A stretch of DNA of 64,000 bases from Triplophysa rosa (lineage: Eukaryota > Chordata > Actinopteri > Cypriniformes > Nemacheilidae). Positions within the stretch are counted from its first letter, which is position 1, and every line of letters starts with the position of its first letter. Positions 1 to 12,341 of the stretch are shown here, piece after piece. Where the stretch lies: positions 6,389,879-6,453,878 of the forward strand of contig NC_079905.1 in assembly GCF_024868665.1 (NCBI RefSeq). The letters run 5' to 3'. Under the pieces are notes generated by a model. That model worked only from the letters and a program-made list of their open reading frames with translations, searched no databases and had not been told where the DNA came from. The position numbers were made by a program, and so were the translations under genes.

Positions 1-3000
1 TTCCTCTTACTCTCAAATTTAGTAACTCATGGGTTCAAGAGGACACGCTTTTATTTAAACCTAATATTACCAATTGATCGATTTAAATAACTAATTCTGA
101 TTAACCATGTGAAATGTGTTTTAAAAAAACTTTATCAATAAGAACAATATATCAATTATAATAAGAAAATATAATAACTGCTAAATGGTGTCTTATGAAT
201 GGGCACTTAAGTGTTGATGGGGCTGTGGGGGGTATCAAAAAGGTTAGTTGTGAAACACTGATTCAAAACCAATTCTTATTTTACTATTATAAATTGTGCC
301 AAAAAGTGCCACTCTCTAAGCATGTTACATGTCTAATCATATACACTAAGTCCACCAAACCAACCATATATAACTCTAAACACTGTCAACACAGACAAGT
401 CAACCAAGCAAGTGCGAACTCAAACGCAAGGAGGAAGTCACTCAGAAAGACGGCACCAGCTCTGGCGGAGGCAAACCTGTTCCTGCGCTTTAGATCAAAC
501 CAAATCCATCATTTTTTCACAAGAGAAGCGCACAGCATCCGCTCACCCTCCTGCTATGACAAACCAGCCACCAGCAGTTCCACAAGTCCCTGATGTGGAC
601 AGACAGTCTCGAAAAAAGGTCTGAAAAACACCCCTGGCACACTGTCACATCTCCCAGCCTCACGCATTCAACTAGAGCGATATGACGCCATATGTCCCTC
701 TGTCTGTTGTTCCCTCCTTTTTTCAGTGTCCTTTCACTCTGGGGTCAACTAGTTCTGCTTTTGCTTCAGGTTTTATTGTACTGATCGAGTCAGCAGTAAC
801 AAATGACTAAAGAAATTGGAGTCTAAAAGTGTAAAAGATGATGGTTCTGTCATTCCAAAGAGATTTCTGTGTGTGTTTAAAGTGCTCTTATTAAATAAGA
901 TTAAGTGTCATGAAGACATTAGTACAAAGTTTTAAAACAAAATAAAAGTCAGCCACTTGTAAAGTAGGTAAATATTTATCCTACTTTTGCATAAATATTT
1001 TTGTAAGTCTGTTTAGTCTCCAGTGTCAATGTTTTGTGTAAGAAAATATATATACAGTATATACATATATACTACTAATAATAATAATAATAATAATAAT
1101 AGTTAAGTTATGATTATGATGATAATGATGATTATTAGCCTGTTGTTATTATTATTATTAAATATAAAATTGTGGCCAATGTTGGTTTATGATTTTGAAT
1201 ATGAAATAGTTAATTACTTGAAAATGGGAAATTATGACATTACTGCATTGACGCATAAACTGGATATATAACATGTGTACATAATGTCAACTATATTGTT
1301 AAAAAATAATATATAGCAAGAGAATAAAGTGTTTGAAACACGGGGATAAAAACATTAAACTACATGGAATTAAATTAATGGGTTTAGACAAAATACCTGT
1401 AACAGCAATGAAATTACATCAATTCATTTGCAAAGTAAAAGTATTTTTACACATACTGTATGTAGGCAATATAGGTGCTTGTTTTGTAGCAAGTTCCCTA
1501 CACTTTTCACTGCAAACTCCAGATGGTGTAATACACCACCATACAAAACATTTTTATGTTTTGAGTAGACAAATACAACTTTCAAAACCCCACAGAGCTA
1601 AGTACAGGTGAATGTGGGGAAAAAATGTTTTAAGCAAATTGTCACATTATATAAAGTGAGTGTAAAAATGTTGTGCAGCTGCAACCAAAACAGATTCATC
1701 ACTGACGGTATGAAAAAATACTCGCCTCAGCACATTCTGAAGCACATGGCACAAAGTGTGTTATAACAGAAAACTGCGCTTGGAAATGCTTGAAAGCTGT
1801 ATTGGATCACTGGCTTCCATTATTACCGTGACTTGCAGAAGTGGCACAAGCAGCTGAAATAAGCTACTTCAATTCTTTTACAACCCCCCCCCAACCCCCC
1901 ACACCCCCCCAGCTTCATAGGTAATAACATTGTCGGAGACAGAAAGAGAAAACTAGGCTACAACACTCTAAACGAAAGAGTAAAAGCATTATCAAAGCAC
2001 AATCCCACAAAAAAACCTAAGCAAGTGGAGAGAAAAAAACTGTCACGCGTCACGCATAATCATTTTCAAACGGAACATAAAATTGTTCTCATCTTTTTTT
2101 TCCCGAGCGCTGAATGAATGTCACCTAAAATGCTGCGAAAATCACGAAGAGCAAAATATAAAGGCCAATTATGAATAATTACGTCTTTTCATTTCCAACA
2201 TGATGAAATAACTTGATTGGTTTTCAGACAGATCTGGTCTAGCTCAAAAGAGACAGCGCGTCTGCATCCAGTTAGCGCGGCGCATGACAGCACTGGATCT
2301 CTCGCAGTGACGGAATCGGAGCTGTCGCACATAAATCACGTTATAGTCGTATTGGGAGGAAATGACAATGTGGCGGGAAAAACAGCCGTTCGCCGTGACC
2401 TGCATTAAAGGGCTAGAATAAATAAAGTCATGACGCGACGGAGCAGAACAAAAGAAAGTGAGCGACTGATGTTGTCATGGCCCCAAAGCTGAGTAGCGCT
2501 CAGCTGTTAGCGAACGCTGTCTGGCATCACTCTGCTAAAAGTTGACAGAATGGCCTTAAAGTCAAGAAAATTCTTCGTAAACAGACCTAATATGAGTCAC
2601 CTAGGCTTTTTCCAGTGTTTGCGAAAAAATCTTGACATTGAGGTACAAAAGTATCATTACGATAAATGCTGCCAATCAGAATCATTTCCAGTATAAACAT
2701 AAAAGCTAAAACGACCCTGACATTTACTCTTCAGAGGGATATTTCCAAAAGGTTTCTGGTACACAAAACCCGAACATTTGTGCTGTCAGGACGCTCATTA
2801 TGGGCTCTGACAGAGGTGATTGGTCCAGATTGAGGCGTTTGGACCTGAGAGAATGTGTGAGGGGGTGTCTGGTTAAAGTCACGGCCATCTGGGAGCGATC
2901 TCAGGTGTGTCCTCGGCACACGTAAGATACGGCTGTGTGTTTGCGCCAAACAGCGAACCATTTTAATCACGTAATGGATGTGATTAACTAAAGCCATTAG

Positions 3001-3326
3001 AACATGTATAGTGCGTAAATTCATTTACATAATCTGGTGATTAGGCAGCATTCTTGCATTATTGAATATGGACATGTATTACTTTCATAATAGAAAGACT
3101 TATGGGAAAGTTTAAATGCAAAAAAAAGTGTTGTTTGTGTTTCAAAGACTTTGGCTCATGCCTGGCCAATTCCTGTGTTTTGAATGTGACATTTCCAGTC
3201 AAAATCGGAAATATAAATTAGCAATATTGAATCATCCGTTTATATTTTACTAAACTCCTGATGAGTCCAGACATCAGAAAAATATCATTCTATGCACGGT
3301 TTTCTATTTTAAAATAGAGAACAATA
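1..3326. other. Noncoding, gene-poor tract
   Basis: No open frame here resembles a known protein or shows exon-like structure. The sequence is AT-rich, with a TAA-type microsatellite near 1,072-1,101, a related ATT run near 1,146-1,161, and a C-rich run near 1,886-1,912. The stretch 2,200-2,450 is richer in CpG than its surroundings but shows no clear promoter or exon. Confidence 0.7.
1072..1161. repeat. TAA/ATT trinucleotide microsatellite
   Basis: Perfect repeats of the triplet AAT from about 1,072 to 1,101 are followed by an imperfect GAT/ATT tract to about 1,161. It is a simple sequence repeat with no associated gene. Confidence 0.85.
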
Positions 3327-3724
3327 ATAGGGATACTCCACCCAAATATTTAAATTCTGTCATTACTTACTTAACCTTAAGTTGTTTCAAACGTGTATAC
3401 ATTTCTTTGTTCTGTTGAACACAAAAAAGGATATTTAGAAGAATGTTAGTAACTGAAATTTCTGGGGTAGTCAAAAAAATGTAGTCAAAGGTGTCCCAGA
3501 ACTGTTTGCTTTCCTAAATTCTTTAAATTATCTCATTTTGTGTTCACCCGAACAAAAAAATGATACAATATTTTTTTCTACTATGGTATTCAATGATGTC
3601 TCAGAAATGTCAATTGCTAACATTTTTCCAAATATCTTTCTTTGAAATTCATACAGGTTTGTAACAAATTGAAGGTGAGTAAATGATGACTGTATTTTCT
3701 TTTTTGGGTGGAGTATACCTTTAA
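3327..3724. mobile_element. Palindromic foldback MITE, TTAA family
   Basis: The left arm (ATACTCCACCC, then a GTCATTACTTACTTAACC block) is the inverted complement of the right arm (GGTGAGTAAATGATGAC, then GGGTGGAGTAT), giving an imperfect palindrome of about 400 bp. Related copies lie at 8,344-8,912, 24,720-25,165, 37,459-37,728 and 55,328-55,762. It has no coding capacity. The right end reads CCTTTAA; the left terminus has decayed. Confidence 0.75.
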
Positions 3725-6700
3725 GGACGTGACAAAAAGGACCTACATTTTTAAAAGACAACATAACCTACTTTGCAGGATTTCTGTTTAATAAAATGTG
3801 TAAACCAGAAGCAATAATACCCAACAAATAGAGAAGGGATGGCTCTTTACAGAACATATAAATAGTTATGGATGTGACAACTTACTGACCTGACTATGGA
3901 ACACTATGCTTTAAAAACACAAAATAGCTCTAAACGTTTAAGAGAGATTTCACATGAGTTTTTAAACCAGCAAATATTGACATCTGACCTATCATTATGG
4001 TGAAAACCTTTGGGAAAATCTTCATCTGAAGGTCGACGTCTCACTTTTTTCTTAAGACAAAAAGCGGGTAGTGAAAGGCTGGACAACATAACGTTTTACT
4101 AAATCTTTTAAGGACTTTTAAAAGACAAAAAAGTGATTAGTACAATGTACCAATCCAACAACGTAACCATAATGTGGACTAAATAAATAAACATGCTGAG
4201 TAAAGCTCTGCTTTGCTAGAACCAAAGATAGTAAATATTAACAAGATGCGTTAATTGGCATTACAATGAATGGGGATGGGATTCAGCGCTCAATATGGCC
4301 GCTCCGGCGAAGGAAGTCCCTCCTTCCAGCAAAAACAGCCAATCGTCAAAGACTGACAATTCTCTGGGGCGGGGCTCTCTTGAGGCGCTTGTCACCCTGT
4401 GCGCAGTAACCGAAGTGCATTCAAAAAAAGGTGATTTTTTATATTATAGGTTCTCATAAAACAAATATTATGGCACAGTTCATGTAAGTTTGAAATGCTG
4501 TTCCTAAATATGCCGTTTAATTGGGATTTTAGCCGGAGATGGTAGAAATATCAGTATTCCCCATTCACGTCTTGCTTGAATTACGTAATTAACTGCCCGG
4601 AGGCGAGTTGCAAACATGGCCGCCGAGTGGCAGGACTTGCGTAAACGGACTTTGCTAGAACCCATAAGTAAAGCAACTCTTAACTGTGGTTACACTTCTG
4701 ATAAACACACCAAACAAACAACATTTTTGACTGTGCATGCATAACATTATTACAATTATTCAGAACACCACAGTCTCGCACACCCAAACGTTCGAATGTG
4801 ATGTCAAACACACACACACAGTAGCCGGCGCTGAACCATCAAGCAGCGGGGAAAGAGCCACAACACATAAAGGAAAAACAGGTCAGGCACCCCTCTCACG
4901 CTGGCAATCATAACAAGAGGCCCTCCACGGTCTCTCAGCTCCAGCCACGCAGCATCTGTCTGTCTCCGGCCGCCTTCCACAAATGTAGACGTTACAACTA
5001 AACTACAGTTCCAATTCACCTGCCTGTTTGATGCTCTGCTCTCACACATGACAACACATTGATTTTACTTCTGCCGCCGCGCAGACGTCCGCCTGAAGAA
5101 ATCCATTAGGCCGACACTTCTCGTTTCCCGTGACTGACAGGGTGACAGGCCAATGCTTTCCACCCGTGTACGTTTGACGGACGGCTCGACACTTAAACAA
5201 GCCCTCAAGTTGCTATAATAGTTTAAAACACTTTCAATTACCTGAGTCAAACAAATTCTGCCGACCAAGCGCTTGGCTGCATCTCTGCAGGTCCGCCGGC
5301 CCCGGAGTCATTCAGAACAGATATAAAAAGGGTTTAGAAATGTACAGGGTCCCTGCCCACCATCACCGGTGTTACTTCAGTTGTATTTGCGGCATAAAAA
5401 CAAATAATCTCCTATATTGAGATATGTTGTTTTTACCATCCCTTTGGCATCCCTTTGTATTTTATAGAAACTTCATACTTGTCTTTATTTTTACCGCTGT
5501 GATGTGTGGAGTTTTATTGATTTACGACTGTATTTGTTGTGCCCGTATATGGCTCCTTATCATGCCATAGTACTTAAATGCAAAAACAGAGTGCTTTTAC
5601 AGTCTGGATGAAAGAGAGAGAGAGGGGAATAAAGAGGGAATTGCTTACATTATGCCAAAAAAAAGCACAAGAATTAAGGTCAGAGACATAAACAGCTCAT
5701 AATACTAATGCCAGCAAATAATGATGTGCTGCATAATTTAAGCAACAACAAACGATTCGTCTCAAGGAGGCACTTCATATTTTTCTGTTTTCTGTCATTT
5801 CATTTCTAAACAAAACCACGTGTGTCCTTAATGACCAAGGTCATCTCGCTGTAGGAATACAAGGAGACAGGTTTTAAGCTAGGTTGCTGGGCTATCCTGT
5901 GTATTTTTATCCTGCTGAAACGCGGTGAAAACGCAGCCCTGTCATAATCATTTCGCCACCAGCTAGAATACTAATAAAAACCCTGAGAGGAAATGAATTA
6001 AAATAAGTACTTGATTAAGGAGACACGTGCAGCTGAGGGTTTTAAATTCGGACGTGCGAATATTCATGGCTGTGACTGTTGTCCTCTATATTATTTTTTG
6101 ACAAAAGGGTCACTGTCCAGTGTTTAAATACGTTCGGAAATATTTAAACTAGCGTACTGAATTGAGAGACGATGGAATCTGAATAATTTTAAAGAAAAGT
6201 TTTCTGCACTCAAAACTCCAATACAAACAAAAGTGCAAGACAAAACGTCTCTCTCAAACAACTCATTTTCCCGAGCAAAGTCATTTGTTGATGCCGTCTA
6301 CACAATTATGGGGAAAACGTATTTGCGCCGGGCCCAAACAAACCGAATTCCGCCGCATTTTCCAAAAGGATCAAACTAACCCGAAAGTGTTCCCTGAGCG
6401 ACTTGCAAACTCTCTCTCTCTGAACATCTACATTCCTTCATTTAAAAAAAAAAGAGCGATAGCTCGGGGGAAATGAAGCAGTGAATGTTATAGTGTGCTA
6501 TGGGCCCTGATGGCCTCTGTAAATGACATGGGCTGCTCAGTGGTGTGTGTTCTCCTTTCCCATCCCTGATGTAATGACCCGTCCACACTAATGCCTCCAC
6601 AGGGCACTCTGAGTACCTCCATCCCCCACCTGCACCTCTATAACTACCCCCACCTACTGCGCGCAGGAGCGGCTCCCACTGTCTCTACTGCTGGATGATT

Positions 6701-7005
6701 TCATTACGGGGAACTTTGAAATTCAGTGCTGAGTGTTTCTCCATAAATTCAAATTATCCCCATTCAAATTATTTGGGGAAAGTTAGACTTTTGAATGCAA
6801 ATATTCCGTTTTATGTTCCCTCCGTCTCCTCAGGTAAGTGGCATGCGGATTTATATACTGTTTCTGAAATGAACAAGGAAGGGGCGAAGTTCTATCCTCA
6901 CGACGACAAGTAATAAAATCGGACGTGTGACAAAAAGGTGCAATTTCAATAGATGCTGCTTTTTATCCTGTTGTGTCACAGTTGTGTTCGTTTACTGGTG
7001 ACGTA
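3725..7005. other. Noncoding tract
   Basis: No supportable gene. Short simple runs occur (GA near 5,610-5,622, A-tracts near 6,443). The segments 4,260-4,660 and 5,050-5,300 are relatively CpG-rich, but no exon with matching splice sites and conserved coding potential could be found on either strand. Confidence 0.6.
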
Positions 7006-7223
7006 CAGGGGCGGACTGGCCATCTGGCGTACCGGGCGTTTTCCCGGTGGGCCGCTAACGTATGGGGCCGTAAAGGAGGCACTGGCCACTTAGACGGACG
7101 TATTATAAATGCGAATGCAAAAGACACGAATGCATGCACTCCCCCCCTCGTCGACAGATTCGGTGGAGGGCCGATGCGGGCCTAAAAATGCCAGGGCCGA
7201 TTTTTCTTCCCAGTCCAGCCCTG
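7006..7223. mobile_element. hAT-type MITE with 8-bp target duplication
   Basis: The element begins CAGGGGCGGACTGG and ends CCAGTCCAGCCCTG, giving terminal inverted repeats with the CAG/CTG ends typical of hAT transposons. It is bracketed by identical 8-bp flanks, GTGACGTA at 6,998-7,005 and 7,224-7,231. Its 218 bp encode nothing, so it is a non-autonomous derivative. A partial inverted relative lies at about 33,393-33,477. Confidence 0.9.
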
Positions 7224-7823
7224 GTGACGTACGACAATAAAAAAACGACAACATGAACAAAAATTAGTTTATAAACACTCATTAATATTCATTGACTTTT
7301 CTTTAAAAGTACTAAATTGACATGTTTACAATCCAAGTCCATGCACGCAATACGCAGTTTGAGTCGAGGATTAAAAAACGGAATGAGAATCAGATGCCAG
7401 TTTAACACTGGCACATATTTTTCACACTTTTTGGAGTCCGTCCACCGATAGCTGTCATCCTGGTCCCCCAGAAATATTAGACTCCAATTATCAAAACAGT
7501 GACGTCACACTCTCTTTCATCCTCGACGTTTTCAAGTCGAGGAAAGGAATAAATGAGAGTGCAGGGGACGTGAAAGAGAGCCAAAGGTTGTAAAATCCGG
7601 TTGAAAAACCTCTTCCAGAGTCTATTTTTCTCACACTCTTTCCCTTCAGCCTGTGGGTTACACTGTGGCATAACACTGCGCAGATATACAATTATCATTA
7701 CATTTCATTATATGATTGTGAACATTTGAATTCTGGTAAGAAAGAACGCTGACAGGTTCAGAGAAATTTAACAGATACACTGTCACACATACTCTTTTCT
7801 TCCCTCATGCACACAGACTAACT

Positions 7824-8338
7824 CACGTTGGGTTTTCATGTTTTATGGGGACTTTTCATAATGATTTTTATATTGTACAAACTGTATATTCTACACTGTA
7901 AAAATTTTTTTTACATGTTTTCCCTGTTTTTCTTGCAAATGTGTTTGACCATATTTTCAAAAATAAACTGTAAAAAATCCTGCAAAAAACTGAAACTTTC
8001 TGGCAGCTGGGGCACCAAAAATAAACCATAAAATAGCAGTTTTTCCTTGTAAAATTATGGTTTTCTTGTAAATTTGCTCTCTTTTTCTGTAATTTTACAT
8101 TTGTTGACCGTATTTTTAAAAATACATAAAAAATTTGTAAAAAAAAAAAATTTTAATTTTTTTTTAAATTTTTTTTTTTTTACAATGTATCCCCTAACAC
8201 TCACTACGCCTAAACTATAACCTCAAACAAACCTTTCCACATTTTTTTATTTTCAAATAAACATAATTTCAATTTATTTAAGATATTTTCCTCACAGGGA
8301 GCAAAAAAAGGCCCCACAAGGTCAAAAAGGTCTGGTAT
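7824..8338. mobile_element. Interspersed teleost repeat, split by a later insertion
   Basis: Left part (7,824-7,893: TTGGGTTTTCATGTTTTATG, then TGTACAAACTGTATATTC) and right part (8,188-8,338: a CCCCTAACACTCAC block, CTCACAGGGAG, GGCCCCACAAGGTC) read as one repeat if the insertion at 7,894-8,187 is removed. I recognise the consensus pattern from fish noncoding DNA but cannot name the family. Confidence 0.55.
7894..8187. mobile_element. CACTGTAAAA-type MITE inserted at TA
   Basis: It starts CACTGTAAAAA and ends TTTTTTTACAATG, and it is flanked by TA on both sides (7,892-7,893 and 8,188-8,189). A TA duplication suggests Tc1/mariner-like mobilisation. The interior is A/T homopolymer-rich with no coding sequence. 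A second, shorter member is at 21,198-21,341. Confidence 0.7.
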
Positions 8339-8343
8339 CACTA

Positions 8344-8912
8344 TTAAAGGAAAAGTTCCCCTCAAAATCAAAACTGTTATTTTTTACTCACCCACATGAC
8401 GTTCAACATGTTTTAAGACCTCCCGCCGTCTTCGGAAAACAAATAAAGATATTTTAGGGACATCCGAGAGATTTCAAGGCCTCCTCATAGACATCATGGT
8501 TATGTTGTCGAGGTCCAGAAAAGTACTAAAGACATCGTTAAATTGGTCCATCTGCTCATAGTGGCTCAATTGAATTTTTTTGAAGCGACGAGAATACTTA
8601 ATGTGCGAAAAACAAACAAGTTTAATCAATATATTCTCTGTCATGCGCCATGCTGCGTTCGGCGCACAAACCATATGCGCATGCGTCGAAGAGCTCTCGT
8701 GAACATGCACCATAGACTGACAAGACAGAGGAGAATATATCGATTAAACTCATTATTTCCGTTATTTTGGTTTGTTTTTCGCAAAGTATTCTCGTCGCTT
8801 GAAAAAAATTCAATTGTTCCGAAGATGCCGGGAGGTCTTAAAACATGTTGAACGTCATGTGGGCGAGTAAAAATTAACACAATTTTGATTTTGATGTGAA
8901 CTTTTCCTTTAA
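8344..8912. mobile_element. Long foldback MITE flanked by TTAA
   Basis: The outer arms are inverted complements: AGGAAAAGTTC at the left and GAACTTTTCCT at the right, then ATGACGTTCAACATGTTTTA against TAAAACATGTTGAACGTCAT. TTAA lies at both edges (8,344-8,347 and 8,909-8,912), the target signature of piggyBac-like elements. Inner arms around 8,570-8,650 and 8,740-8,810 also pair. Open frames on both strands here are by-products of the palindrome. Confidence 0.8.
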
Positions 8913-11900
8913 TGAGGGGCCATTTGGTTCACACAAACTGTAAGGTTTACCAGGACCACACACGCACACGCTGCTTATATACAAACAGGGACATTGCATA
9001 GACTAATATTATTTTCTATATAAAGCTCATTATTAGACTAATTCTAACCTATACCTACACTTTCCACTTTGTGATTCCTAAAAAAAAGATTTTCCAATTC
9101 AGAACATCACTGAAACTCAGATTTATCTCACTTTTAGTGAAGCTGTGTATTTACACACACATACTGTACGGTTGAAAATATGAAAGCAATATGAAACAGA
9201 TTTGCTATTGAGAATTCATAAAAGTTGCTTTTTGTGGTGTGAAAACACAGAGATAAGTGATAATCACGGTATCAATAACGCTAATATTCACAGCTCCGGC
9301 GATAAACACAAAGTTTTTTAACAAGCGCTTTAACAAGATTAGCATGTGTATGTAACACCAATTGTCATCAGTATGCACGGTGATAATGTCTCTGTCTCCC
9401 TTTGGTCAATATTGCGGGCGCCACACGCACACACGCTCGGAGAGAGGTAGAGTAATGTGACTCGCTCACTCTTAGACCATGTGGGTCACATCCTACAACA
9501 ACATTGATTTTCCTGATGAGGATCTCGTCTCTGTTTAACCTGACCATGTCAACTTGCCCCTGAACATAGCCGGACCACCACTGCCATTGATTCTTGCTCT
9601 CTGATACCAAGACTCTTCAGCATTTTGAAGTTACAGTCTGTTTGGGTGGGCCTGTGGTAATCGGACAGTTCCAAGCGCCTGAATGACTTGTTTGGGGCCA
9701 TCAGACGATTTGCCAAATTCATCTCTCGAGAGATTATGATGTATTTTCCTGCTTGTTAAATCACACATATTATTTATGCTCAGAGCCAAATGTGCATTTA
9801 GAAATGAAAATCAAATTAACTAATGTAAATTCTCATATCAAACATCAATCAATAAGCAGTTGCTTGCAAGCGGATTTATTATTTAAGTAAATTAAATAGG
9901 TTTTATGTGCTTTGATGACATTGAAAGATGTATCAAAATGGGGAGGGGAGAAATTGCATTAAGGAAAGTATCCAGCAGAATCACGGCTGGCCGGCCATCC
10001 CTTCAGATTCAGATCTGTGACAGTAGCCAGATAAAAACTGCACCCTCTGCTGTTGTGTGTACAGCATCTCTCCAGCACGCTCTCCAGTAATAATACAAAT
10101 AAAATGAAGATAACAGAAACAACTTCAAATAACCTGAAATTGACAAAAAAATATTTAAAAAAAATCTTGCTTCTGCATTTTTATATAACCAAAACTATGA
10201 ATGTTTTTCCATGAAACACCACAGGGTCAGTAGCTTCACACAATATGACCTTGCATTAGCCCATTGTGACAACATAGGACACCAGACAAAAAAAGGAACA
10301 ATTATAAATTCCTTCCCCTAAATCTGTTTCTGGATTAAGAGATGAATGAGGAGGAATAATTATGCCTTAATTATTCACGTTTCTCCCAGGCATTTTTTCA
10401 GACATACTGAAGAACAAGCTCTTCTGCACGTGTCAATGCAGACGGCATTCTTCAAAATCTCCAAAACACATCGGACTGATTTTTGAAAATAAAAAAGCAT
10501 CAAAACTGAGCGGCTGCACCCTCACCTCGTTTTTCTCCGTTTCTGCATCTCGTTCACCGTACCACCACCATTTTTTACAACCCCAGACATACCCCTTAAA
10601 TACTACCATATGCAAATCATGTGCATGCAATTTGCATATTTAAGTATTTAACTCCGCATATTTATTGGATTTGGAAGCCTGGCTGATCATTGATTTATCC
10701 GCCCCTGGCAATCATATTTCCATATTTGTATGGTTTTAATGACGGTGATAATTCAAGGATGCGCAGAGTATATGTTTTGAACGATATGTTTAATTATGTC
10801 CTCAAAGCATCATCACTTTGGCTGGCTGACGGAGAAGAGGGAACTGAACTGAACCAAAGAGGGAGAAGTTATCAAATATATGAATCCCTGAAAACGGCCG
10901 TCGCCTGCTTCGACTCCATCGAGAGGAAAGGGAGCAGATAGAAAAGGCGAGATTGCTGTAATTGCTTTGCGTCCACAAGCTCCTAACCACAAAAATTAGG
11001 GTCAAAAACAGAAATCATTTATATTTGAGATTTAAGCACGTAGGATTCAGAAAGGGAGAGATGGAGGGAGAGAGAGAGAGAGAGCGAGCGAGATAGAGAG
11101 ACAGCGGGCCTGGTAACCTTTGTACATAAACATGTGATTAAGTGTGACACTCCTTCACGACAAATTCAATCACGGTTTGAGAGAAAGGCAGAACCTGGCC
11201 CTCTCTTCTCCGACGGGGAAACTTTGTCTGCCACATCCCTTTATACGGGGTGTCACTATTTATAGGTTTCCCAACAGGAGGAGACATCCAAAAACACACA
11301 AACACGCACACACGCAACAGCAATGACTAGCGATCAGACAGCTGGCTACATCGAACAGCAGAGAAATGTGCAATATGTAACAGGCTCTCCGGAGAGTGTC
11401 CTTTACCAAACGAAAAAACATATAAGCTAAAAAAGATATTATTTTACATACGAGTTAAATTCTGTAATTTAAGATGAGACCATTTAAATATTTTACACAA
11501 AATAAAAAAATATGAAAATATTTCAATCGATGATTAAAGTATCATGTAACTAATAATTACTTTTTAGAACACAAATCGCATTTCTATGACCGTGGGTAAG
11601 TTCTCAATCACTTTGCAAATGTAAATATCCTATTGTTTTTCTCTGTTATGATATGAAACAATATTTGGTCATTTAATGTATCTGATCCATGTAATAAAAC
11701 GCAATTAGATGTATGCTAATTTATGAAACGTATGCATAATTAATGTTATCTACACAAAATGTCATTCATTGGCTAGGTGTTCATTCATTACACTAATTCA
11801 TTTTAATAGATCGGCACAGTGGGTGGGGCAAAAATCAGTCATAGTCCTTATAATGTCAGTGGAGCCCAACTCACATTTCATTAAAAATCCCACTGCAATC

Positions 11901-12191
11901 GAAACAGAATATTTTTGTTTAATGCCAATAATAAGACTTTTTAAAATGTGTATATTTTTAAGTACAAAATATAAAATTATAAAAAAGTCAATTGCAAAAA
12001 CACTTTCTTATTAGAATTATATACCAATAAAAAAATGGGTTTCTATTGACTGTAACAATCAGCATTCTGGGACATTTTTTTCCTCTCTGCCATCTGTAGA
12101 GTTATCAGACCTGATGTTTACTAGCTTCTATTCTTCCCCAACACATAATGATTTGAATAGGCCCTTGTGTGTTCCTTATCAGATCTGGCTG
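8913..12191. other. Noncoding tract
   Basis: No supportable gene. A GA-rich run lies at about 11,063-11,103. The segment 10,320-10,700 is low in repeats and has TAAT, TTAATTA and ATGCAAAT-like motifs (near 10,610-10,640) of the kind found in developmental enhancers; conservation cannot be tested from one genome. Confidence 0.55.
11063..11103. repeat. GA-rich simple repeat
   Basis: Imperfect run of GA dinucleotides with GCGA interruptions. Confidence 0.8.
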
Positions 12192-12245
12192 GTGTGTGTG
12201 TGTGTGTGCGTGTGCGTACGTGCGTGTGTGTGTGTGTGTGTGTGC

Positions 12246-12292
<47 letters not shown>

Positions 12293-12341
12293 TACGTGCG
12301 TGTGTGTGTGTGTGCGTGTGCGTGTGCGTGTGTGTGTGTGT
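12192..12341. repeat. Compound GT / TGCG microsatellite, 150 bp
   Basis: Alternating purine-pyrimidine tract built of GT repeats, a central block of more than ten TGCG units (about 12,245-12,300), and a second GT/GTGC block. Translation gives only Cys-Val or Thr-His repeats, so long open frames here are not genes. Such tracts are prone to Z-DNA formation and length polymorphism. Confidence 0.95.

Noticed and set aside
8474..8880. Cluster of four overlapping frames on both strands
   Set aside because: They are mirror translations of a foldback MITE (8,344-8,912).
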